From Apiosordaria backusii (lineage: Eukaryota > Ascomycota > Sordariomycetes > Sordariales > Lasiosphaeriaceae): DNA of 64,000 nt. Positions 56,999 to 64,000 of the stretch are shown one piece after another. Position numbers and translations under genes: made by a program. The stretch spans positions 248,001 through 312,000 of the forward strand of contig JAUKTV010000004.1 in NCBI GenBank assembly GCA_030549205.1, read 5' to 3'. The notes under the pieces were generated by a model. It was not told the DNA's origin. It searched no databases and worked only from the letters and a program-made list of their open reading frames with translations. Position 1 is the first letter of the stretch; each line of letters begins with the position of its first letter.

Positions 56999-59900
56999 AT
57001 GATGACGAAGCTATCGCAGCTGTTCGCATCGGGTGGGCTCCTCCTCACTGCACTCAGCACTGCTGTCGCCGACGCTGCCTACACCGCGAAACACGAAGCC
57101 GGTCGCTGTGCGATTCGCGGGCACTGCGGTTCCAAGAGCGTTTTCGGTGCCCAACTCCCCTGCGTTGACAATGGCCTCGCCCAAGAACCCGACGATAAAT
57201 TGCGAAAACAACTGGTAGATTTCTGCGGTCCGAAATGGAGCGAGGGCCCAGTATGTTGCGACGCCGAACAGGTCGACGCCCTCAAGTCGAATCTCCAGAC
57301 TGCCAACCAGATCATATCGTCCTGCCCGGCATGCAAGGACAACTTCTTCAATATGTTCTGCACCTTTACCTGCTCCCCCGATCAGTCACTGTTTCTCAAC
57401 GTTACCAAGACAATGGAAAAGGCGGGAAAGACGCTGGTAACGGAGCTGGATCAGTTAATATCCAAAGAATACGGCACAGGCTTCTACGACAGCTGCAAGG
57501 ATGTCAAGTTTGGGCCAACAAACTCTAGGGCGATGGATCTGATTGGAGGTGGAGCCAAGAACTACACACAATTGCTCAAGTTCCTCGGACAGGAGCGATT
57601 CGGCGGCTCGCCATTCCAGATCAACTTTCCCGTCGATTACTCCGAGCATGGTATGAAGCCACAACCGATGGTACCAAAGAGGTGCAACGACGAAGATCCG
57701 AACTTCCGCTGCGCCTGCATCGATTGCCCTGGGATTTGCCCGGAGCTTCCGGAGATCGAGGAGGAGGGGTCATGCCATGTTGGCGGCCTGCCATGTTTGT
57801 CGTTTGCGTCCCTCTTCACCTATGGTGCTCTGTTATTCTTGGCAGCGGTTGCGCTGGTTGGCCATGTTGCCTGGAGAAAGCATGCTAAGCGCAGGAGCGA
57901 AAGGCTGAGGTTGTTGACGGATGCTGCGCCGAGCGACGATGAGGACGAGGGAGATCTGACACAAAATGCTGCCATGCTCGATCGCCCGCAAAAGACATAC
58001 ATCATCAATACGTGGTGCGACGTTGCCTTTAGCAGACTAGGGCATGTCGCGGCCAGGTTCCCGGCCATCACCATCATCAGCAGTGTTATTGTCGTTCTGA
58101 TTTTGAGCGCGGGTTGGTTCCACTTCGACATTGAGCAAGATCCAGCACGTCTGTGGGTCAGCCCGACTTCTGCTGCCGCTCAGGAAAAGGCCTTCTTCGA
58201 CACCCAATTCGGACCCTTCTACCGGGCTGAAAAGGTTTTCCTTGTAAATGACACCAACCCTGAAGGACCTGGCCCAGTCTTGAGCTACGAGACGCTGGTT
58301 TGGTGGATGGATGTGGAGAAGAGCGTCAAACAAATCAGGGGACCAAAGTTTGGCAGCACGTTCCAGGACCTGTGCCTCAAGCCTACCGGCAGTGCTTGTG
58401 TCGTCCAGTCAGTGGCTGCGTACTTCCAGGACGATCCGGACCAGGTCAGCCCAAAGGATTGGCAAAAGACCCTGCGGAAGTGTACCGAGTCTCCTGTCGA
58501 GTGCCGCCCTGACTATGGCCAGCCCTTGGAGCCGTCCATGATTCTGGGTGGGTTTCCAGAGGGATCTGAAGACCCAACAGAGGCGACCGCCATGACAGTT
58601 ACTTGGGTTCTCAACAATCACGCTGAAGGAACCTTCGAAGCCGATCGTGCCATGGACTTTGAAGAGGCACTCAAGAACCGTCTGCTGTTGCTTCAAGATG
58701 AGGCCAAAGAGCGCGGTCTGCGCCTTTCCTTCTCTACTGAGATCAGTCTGGAGCAAGAGCTCAACAAATCCACCAACACCGACGCCAAGATCATCGTCAT
58801 TAGCTACATTGCCATGTTCCTCTACGCATCCATTGCTCTTGGCTCGACTACACTCTCTTTCAGGGAGTTTATCAACAACCCCTCGTTGGCCCTGGTTGAA
58901 TCCAAGTTTACTCTTGGTGTGGTTGGCATTCTTATCGTCCTGATGTCCATCACTGCGTCCATTGGTCTCTTCTCGTGGGCAGGACTCAAAGCCACATTGA
59001 TCATTGTTGATGTCATCCCCTTCATCGTTCTTGCTGTCGGCGTTGACAACATTTTCTTGATCGTGCACGAGTTTGAGCGCGTCAACTTGAGCCATCCAGA
59101 CGACGTGGTTGAGGTCCGGGTTTCGCGTGCTCTCGGGCGGATGGGTCCGTCAATTCTCTTTTCAGCCATAACCGAGACCATCTGCTTCGCCTTGGGTGCC
59201 TTTGTTGGCATGCCTGCTGTCAGAAACTTTGCCATCTATGCTGCCGGTGCCGTCTTCATCAACGCTATTCTTCAGGTTACCATGTTCATCTCAGTTCTAA
59301 CGCTCAACCAAATCCGTGCCGAAGACTCCCGTGCCGACTGCTTCCCTTGCATCCAAGTCAAGTCAGCTAGGATTCACTTGAGTGGCAATAATGGCAATCC
59401 AGGTGCTAGATACTATGAATCGCCACCAGAAAGTCTCCTTCAACAATTCATCAGGAAGACTTATGCCCCGCGGTTGTTGGGGAAGAAGACCAAGGCTGCT
59501 GTTGTCGCCATCTTCCTCGGTGTATTCGCTGCTGGTGTCGCCCTGCTTCCAGAAGTTGAGCTTGGTTTAGATCAGCGCGTGGCAATCCCCGACGATTCTT
59601 ACCTCATCCCCTACTTCAACGACCTCTATGCCTACATGGAAGCTGGGCCCCCAGTGTACTTTGTCACCCGAGAGTTCAACGGCACCAAGCGATCCGAGCA
59701 GCAGAAGATTTGCGCCCGTTACACAACCTGCCAGCAATTGTCACTCACCAACATTCTTGAACAAGAACGCAAGCGAGCCGAGGTCTCCTATGTTTCTACT
59801 CCCACTGCCAGCTGGATTGACGATTTTTTCCAGTGGCTGAACCCAGACAATGAAGCATGCTGTGTCGACCGCCGAAAGCCATGCTTCGCCAAACGAACAC

Positions 59901-60850
59901 CAGCGTGGAATATCACGCTGGCTGGCATGCCGGAGGGCGAGGAGTTTGTGTACTACCTCAAGAGATTCCTCAACGCCCCCACCAGTGAGGACTGCCCTCT
60001 TGGCGGCCAAGCCTCTTACGGATCTGCAGTTGTGTTTGACTCTGAGCGTGACACCATCTCAGCCAGTCACTTCCGCACCAGCCACCGTCCTCTCCGCAGC
60101 CAAGAGGATTTCATCAAGGCCATGGCCTCTGCCCGCCGCATTGCCTCAGATATCAGCAATAGCACCGGCCTGGATGTGTTCCCCTATAGTCTCTTTTACA
60201 TCTTCTTTGACCAATACGCCAGCATTGTCGGGCTTACCACCGCCCTGTTGGGATCTGCCGTCGGGATTGTCTTCATTGTCTCTAGCATCCTCCTCGGCTC
60301 GGTCCTCACCGCTGCGGTGGTGACCCTCACAGTCATCATGGCAATTGTGGACATCATCGGCGCCATGGCAGTGATGGGCGTCTCTCTCAATGCCGTATCT
60401 CTCGTCAACCTCATCATCTGCGTTGGCATCGCGGTTGAGTTCTGCGCACATATTGCTAGGGCGTTCATGTTCCCCTCGAGAAAGTTCATGGAGCGCGCTA
60501 AGAATAGGTTCCGCGGCCGTGATGCTCGGGCTTGGACCGCGCTCGCCAACGTCGGAGGCAGCGTGTTCTCAGGCATCACCGTCACCAAGATCCTGGGTGT
60601 GACAGTCCTGGCCTTCACCCGCAGCAAAATCTTTGAGATTTACTACTTCCGCGTGTGGGTGGCACTCGTTCTCTTCGCCTCCACGCACGCGCTCGTCTTC
60701 CTGCCCGTTGCGCTGTCGCTCTTTGGCGGAGAAGGATATGTCGATCCGGAGAGCGACGGGGGATTGGAAGCAGATCTCACTAGCAGGAGATATAGGGCGC
60801 TGGTGCCGGATGGGGATTCTGAATCCGAGGATGAAGACTTGGACACCTAG
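56999..60850 (+). CDS. NCR1: Niemann-Pick type C1-related sterol transporter
   Basis: One intronless exon of 1283 residues from ATG 56999; Met2 at 57002 is an equally good start. NPC1 proteins take sterols from the lumen of the vacuole or lysosome and insert them into the limiting membrane. A signal peptide (SGGLLLTALSTAVADA) precedes the Cys-rich N-terminal sterol-binding domain (CAIRGHCGSKSVFGAQLPC, CPACKDNFFNMFCTFTCSP). A transmembrane helix follows (LFTYGALLFLAAVALVGHVA). The patched-type core comes next: first luminal domain, then the sterol-sensing domain (IVISYIAMFLYASIALGS, VVGILIVLMSITASIGLFSW, DVIPFIVLAVGVDNIFLI). The second luminal domain and the last helical bundle (NLIICVGIAVEFCAHIARAF) complete it. 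Length and domain order are complete. The tail is acidic (DSESEDEDLDT). Confidence 0.97.
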   Translation: MMTKLSQLFASGGLLLTALSTAVADAAYTAKHEAGRCAIRGHCGSKSVFGAQLPCVDNGLAQEPDDKLRKQLVDFCGPKWSEGPVCCDAEQVDALKSNLQTANQIISSCPACKDNFFNMFCTFTCSPDQSLFLNVTKTMEKAGKTLVTELDQLISKEYGTGFYDSCKDVKFGPTNSRAMDLIGGGAKNYTQLLKFLGQERFGGSPFQINFPVDYSEHGMKPQPMVPKRCNDEDPNFRCACIDCPGICPELPEIEEEGSCHVGGLPCLSFASLFTYGALLFLAAVALVGHVAWRKHAKRRSERLRLLTDAAPSDDEDEGDLTQNAAMLDRPQKTYIINTWCDVAFSRLGHVAARFPAITIISSVIVVLILSAGWFHFDIEQDPARLWVSPTSAAAQEKAFFDTQFGPFYRAEKVFLVNDTNPEGPGPVLSYETLVWWMDVEKSVKQIRGPKFGSTFQDLCLKPTGSACVVQSVAAYFQDDPDQVSPKDWQKTLRKCTESPVECRPDYGQPLEPSMILGGFPEGSEDPTEATAMTVTWVLNNHAEGTFEADRAMDFEEALKNRLLLLQDEAKERGLRLSFSTEISLEQELNKSTNTDAKIIVISYIAMFLYASIALGSTTLSFREFINNPSLALVESKFTLGVVGILIVLMSITASIGLFSWAGLKATLIIVDVIPFIVLAVGVDNIFLIVHEFERVNLSHPDDVVEVRVSRALGRMGPSILFSAITETICFALGAFVGMPAVRNFAIYAAGAVFINAILQVTMFISVLTLNQIRAEDSRADCFPCIQVKSARIHLSGNNGNPGARYYESPPESLLQQFIRKTYAPRLLGKKTKAAVVAIFLGVFAAGVALLPEVELGLDQRVAIPDDSYLIPYFNDLYAYMEAGPPVYFVTREFNGTKRSEQQKICARYTTCQQLSLTNILEQERKRAEVSYVSTPTASWIDDFFQWLNPDNEACCVDRRKPCFAKRTPAWNITLAGMPEGEEFVYYLKRFLNAPTSEDCPLGGQASYGSAVVFDSERDTISASHFRTSHRPLRSQEDFIKAMASARRIASDISNSTGLDVFPYSLFYIFFDQYASIVGLTTALLGSAVGIVFIVSSILLGSVLTAAVVTLTVIMAIVDIIGAMAVMGVSLNAVSLVNLIICVGIAVEFCAHIARAFMFPSRKFMERAKNRFRGRDARAWTALANVGGSVFSGITVTKILGVTVLAFTRSKIFEIYYFRVWVALVLFASTHALVFLPVALSLFGGEGYVDPESDGGLEADLTSRRYRALVPDGDSESEDEDLDT

Positions 60851-61663
60851 ATGGACGAGAACGTGCCGGATTCTGAGAGGAGGAATGAAACCCCCCGTTG
60901 TCCCCGCAGGCGACGGTGGCGCCGATGGATAAATGCGAGTAGGAGTATGTGGTATGCGTTTATGAAGTAAAGGGCTCATCAGAGCTTTTTTATCACCCTA
61001 CAGATTCGATGCCGATGGGGCGGGGAGGGGAGGGACGTCGGAGTGGGTTTATTTAGGGTTTATGGAGGGGTGGAGGCAGTTGGTGTGGATGGGGATGTTT
61101 TGTTTTTGGGGAGGTTGGGGGGCGGGATGATGCCAGCGGGTATACAATATGGAATTTTGGATTTTGCATTTTCAGTGGAGATGAAGGGGATAGCGCTTCG
61201 GGAAACAGCTTTGTATGTATGTATGTAATGTGTACCATATTAGATGAGGTGTACAACTGGTGGCGTCAGCTCAAATGAGGGTTCGCTCTTTCCCAACTCT
61301 GTAGCTGTATTGTTATGGGAGAGCAGAAGTCGAGTTAAAGTTCTTTCCCAAACTAAATATAACCGTTCAAGAGGAAGGAGGTAGGTCTCTCACAATGTTC
61401 CCACCCTGTCCACGGCGTTTGCCCGTGCCCCGAGACTTCAGTTTTGAGTTTGGTTGAGGTTCGTGCCGTTTCGTCGCCGTCGTCGTTGCTCGTGCTCGCG
61501 CTGCTTTGTTGTTTTGTCTTGTTCGTTTTCTCGCCCTTTTCGTCGTCTGCTCGCCTGCTCGCCTGTTCGTCGTGTCTGTCGCTTGCTCGTGCTGCTCGGC
61601 TGCTTGGTTCTTCGCCTGCTCGCGGTGTTCTTTGGTCTTTTTTCGTTCGCCCGTGCCGCCGAG

Positions 61664-61849
61664 ATGGATAGCACCGCCCCGGAGTGGATGAATAAGTGGT
61701 CGGAATGGCTGAAAGAGCACCGTCAACCCTGGAAAGAAGCCGAATATAAAAGGCCAGTTATTGACACACTCCCCGAGCCAAGCAGCTTGCCCCTGTATCA
61801 AAACTTTGTGCATAAAGGAGGGAAAGTCGTTTTGTGCACCCATATTTAA
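61664..61849 (+). CDS. Uncertain short ORF, 61 residues
   Basis: It starts MDSTAPEWMNKWSEWLKEHR, has an unbiased globular-looking composition and stops after VVLCTHI. It could be a first exon with unrecognised continuation, a gene relic or chance. No family is recognised. The nearby plus-strand frame at 61854-61965 also stays open and reads plausible protein, but I could not join the two with good splice sites. Confidence 0.22.
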   Translation: MDSTAPEWMNKWSEWLKEHRQPWKEAEYKRPVIDTLPEPSSLPLYQNFVHKGGKVVLCTHI

Positions 61850-62227
61850 CTTTGGAACTATCGACATCTATACAGCATATCGATGAAGCTGATCGGTATC
61901 TTTCCAAACCCCTCCTTCTCATGCATCCTCCCCTTGTGTACATGATACAGTGGTCCATTACTTGAACTAATAGGTCAGAAGAAAGTGTGGAAAAAGGTGA
62001 TGAATTTCAAAATTGAGTCTGTCAAACAGTGCTCCTGAAGTAGGATGCGTGAAGTGGTGGATCTCTTTGACTGGGCCAATAGTGGGGCACATCCAGATAA
62101 GAGATAAGAGATAAGATAAGGACTTGTAAATGCCCTCACCCAACCACTTGGCAAATGGTCAACAATAGAGTCTCGCCAGTTGGTGGCAGATTTCTGGCAA
62201 ACCATATGTATCGGGTCCGCTGAATCA

Positions 62228-62413
62228 ATGGCACAAGTTCCCCTGAGTAAGGGGCTCAAGTGGGAACAGGAGAAAATCGACACAGAGATCGCTCGGTTCA
62301 AAAACGCGATGAGGAACGAGCAAGACTTAACAAGGCAAATAATGGTCATGGAATTCCGTGTTGTGTACGGAAGGAAGCCGGGTGCAGTCAATGAAAGCAA
62401 GAGCAAGGGGTGA
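62228..62413 (+). CDS. Uncertain short ORF, 61 residues, predicted helical
   Basis: Reads MAQVPLSKGLKWEQEKIDTE and continues as a charged, probably coiled-coil helix (FKNAMRNEQDLTRQIM) before a basic end. It might be the last exon of a gene that starts near 61664, or chance. No domain is recognised. Confidence 0.22.
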   Translation: MAQVPLSKGLKWEQEKIDTEIARFKNAMRNEQDLTRQIMVMEFRVVYGRKPGAVNESKSKG

Positions 62414-62911
62414 GTTATGTTCCTGGTTTATCTTTTCGAAACATTGAAGGCCCATCCCTAACCAGACTCTAAACTCACAGTGATCCACCTTCCCCAAACA
62501 CTTCTATCTCTTCTTCAGCGAAAGCAAAATCATGAAACAAATAAACGCCCCTGACCTGGAAAACTCCCTCCTATCGAAGTTAGAAGTCTTTACATAGTAC
62601 CTACTGGTCTTCGACCAAACTTGGACTACTAGACAATCCCTTTTCCCAGCAATTGCTACCTACTTTCTAGGGAGACTGTCGAACGTACGGTGTAATCTGA
62701 AAGCAGGTCTTTAGGTAGGCTTAGGCCAATTCACACCCTCTTATATCGTTGATGAGATAGTGGGGATCGACTTCATAAAGACAGCCACAGCATCACGGAA
62801 GGACCACATATAGGTACCTAGGTACCTAGGCAAGTAAGAACGAACCCTGAAGATACAGTCCGAGCTTTGGGCTATATTCAAATAAAGCGTTGGTTTACAG
62901 AACGGCTATTA

Positions 62912-64000
62912 TCACGCAGCACCACCCTGTGCCTCAGATGTTTGAGAAGCCCGCTGTGCCCCTTTTTTCAGCCACTCCAAAGTCTCGCCCCGTGACAGAC
63001 CTTTCGGTATCTCCTGCAGAAGGTTCCTTAAAAACACTGTACCACATACAGTCTGTTGCATCATGTGTACCACATCTTGCAGTCTCTGCGCAAATGTTTG
63101 GAGCTCATCCTCACAAACAACCATCAGCTTCACCCCAGCCGTCGAGGCAGCGAGCCACAGCAATAACATCTTGACTTCTGGATCACCCCCAAAGGCTCCA
63201 CAGCCCCAAAGACCGGTTCTGATCTCAGACATGGAACCGTCCAAGCTCGAAGAAAATGCCGTGTATGCTTTCGCTGTCTCCCGCGCCATATTCTCAGTAC
63301 CCAAATCGGTAAGTCCTCCACCGTCAACTAGATCTAATTCGAGAGCGTCCATGAACAGCATCGTCCGCTGTTTCCAGGCTGTCTGACTACCTTCTCGAAA
63401 AGGCATACCGGTTTCGACAGTGATATCCCTTCCCTTCCCAATAATATTCACCATAGCCTGTGCCCCGCGCACTTTCAATATCTGCTCTTTCCCCAGCGGC
63501 GGGGTAACCAAGACGATGGGACACGCCTCCGGTGATATCCCCACGTGGACCTCCTCTTGGGTAGCAGACTGGCCGAATCCAACAATCTTGTTTGATGATA
63601 GTACCACCGCTTGTCTATTGGTATCCACTCCGAGACTAGCCGGCGAGGTATCATATTTCTCCACTACCACCACCTTCAGCTCAGCAAGTGGCCGATCTTC
63701 CGCGATGATCTCGTCGTACCTTTCTGGCAGGAAGTGTAGAGTGTAATCGACAGCCCAGTCCTCCACACCAATATCTATCTGCTCGTCTTCACAGACAACC
63801 TCGCTGAAGTACAGCATCAGAGCACGCAGATACGCCCTCACTGCACTGGGTTGTCTCTGCTGTGAAGAATACCAGATCCCAAAGTCATGGGTACCGTCAT
63901 CATCTCGCCAGGATGGCACACTCAAGGTGCGAAGGAACTGGTGCACAGCGAGGCAAGCTACCTGCCGGCGGGAGAAGCGCAGGTGATTGCTCGCACGATT
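62912..64000 (-). CDS. Poly(ADP-ribose) glycohydrolase (PARG), 3' part, runs off the window
   Basis: An open frame of 362 codons continues to base 64000; the 5' end lies beyond the window. PARG removes ADP-ribose polymers from proteins after DNA damage signalling. The visible part begins SNHLRFSRRQVACLAVHQFL, the helical region just before the catalytic macrodomain of PARGs. The core has AVVLSSNKIVGFGQSATQEE, where the QEE carries the catalytic glutamates, then VHVGISPEACPIVLVTPPLG and GLWGCGAFGGDPEVKMLLLW, the strongest family signature. The loop before QEE reads GFGQSAT rather than the usual GGG(x)nG form, a possible divergence in the diphosphate-binding loop. The C-terminus is Ala/Gly-rich. 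It converges on the NPC1-type gene. No intron is needed in the visible part. Confidence 0.9.
   Translation of the reverse strand, partial: NRASNHLRFSRRQVACLAVHQFLRTLSVPSWRDDDGTHDFGIWYSSQQRQPSAVRAYLRALMLYFSEVVCEDEQIDIGVEDWAVDYTLHFLPERYDEIIAEDRPLAELKVVVVEKYDTSPASLGVDTNRQAVVLSSNKIVGFGQSATQEEVHVGISPEACPIVLVTPPLGKEQILKVRGAQAMVNIIGKGRDITVETGMPFREGSQTAWKQRTMLFMDALELDLVDGGGLTDLGTENMARETAKAYTAFSSSLDGSMSEIRTGLWGCGAFGGDPEVKMLLLWLAASTAGVKLMVVCEDELQTFAQRLQDVVHMMQQTVCGTVFLRNLLQEIPKGLSRGETLEWLKKGAQRASQTSEAQGGAA

Larger units (their letters stand above)
60851..62911. other. Intergenic region with two tiny uncertain ORFs
   Basis: About 2 kb between convergent genes. It contains C/G/T triplet-rich low complexity at about 61450-61650. 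Two 61-codon ATG frames are listed separately with low confidence. No other feature is supported. Confidence 0.45.

Noticed and set aside
1..64000. CRISPR arrays, operons, bacterial regulatory sites, tRNA or rRNA genes
   Set aside because: Nothing resembling these was seen by eye. The gene structure is eukaryotic. A tRNAscan run would be the decisive test for tRNAs.

Overview
The window is nuclear DNA of a filamentous ascomycete, most likely a Sordariomycete. Genes are compact and carry few, short introns (about 50-110 bp) with GTRNGT-type donors and CTGAC/CTAAC branch sites. The protein set is typical of these fungi. One AT-rich block has the look of repeat-induced point mutation (RIP). I recognise no rRNA, tRNA or CRISPR array. 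Bacterial-style operons and ribosome binding sites do not apply.

Left part (1-26.8 kb), in order: a BBE/6-hydroxynicotine-oxidase-like flavoprotein (-), a DUF2433 metallophosphoesterase-fold protein with an RGG tail (+), the ubiquinone C-methyltransferase COQ5 (-), a small Thr/Ser-rich single-pass membrane protein (-, tentative), branched-chain 2-oxoacid dehydrogenase E1 alpha (-), a small secreted protein with two CX3CX3C motifs (+), the HECT ubiquitin ligase UFD4/TRIP12 (-), and a large disordered nuclear-type protein ending in a PUA/ASCH-like domain (+).

Middle (27,277-34,564): a complete but heavily mutated LTR retrotransposon. It has 153-bp LTRs, a CCCTG target-site duplication and Ty1/copia-like remnants on the minus strand. 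Three much less mutated solo LTRs of another family are nested in it, each with its own perfect 5-bp target-site duplication. The three share CCAAT boxes, a TATA region and the rest of the LTR, but each carries a different tandem-repeat block in U3. The element ends about 385 bp upstream of the exocyst gene SEC3.

Right part (34.9-64 kb): SEC3 (+), a pisatin-demethylase-like cytochrome P450 (+), a two-exon 70-residue Cys-rich protein (-), a ZDS1/2-type polarity/PP2A regulator (-), a FAAH-like amidase (-), a CUE/Smr-domain protein (+), the Niemann-Pick C1 homologue NCR1 (+) and the 3' part of a poly(ADP-ribose) glycohydrolase gene (-) that runs off the right edge.

Most genes are unrelated housekeeping functions, and I see no biosynthetic or defence cluster. 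The items most worth following are the LTR family with interchangeable U3 blocks, the twin CX3CX3C secreted protein, the hidden 70-residue gene and the apparently catalytically dead phosphoesterase-RGG protein. Exon coordinates were worked out by eye from splice signals and reading frame. They have not been tested against transcripts.
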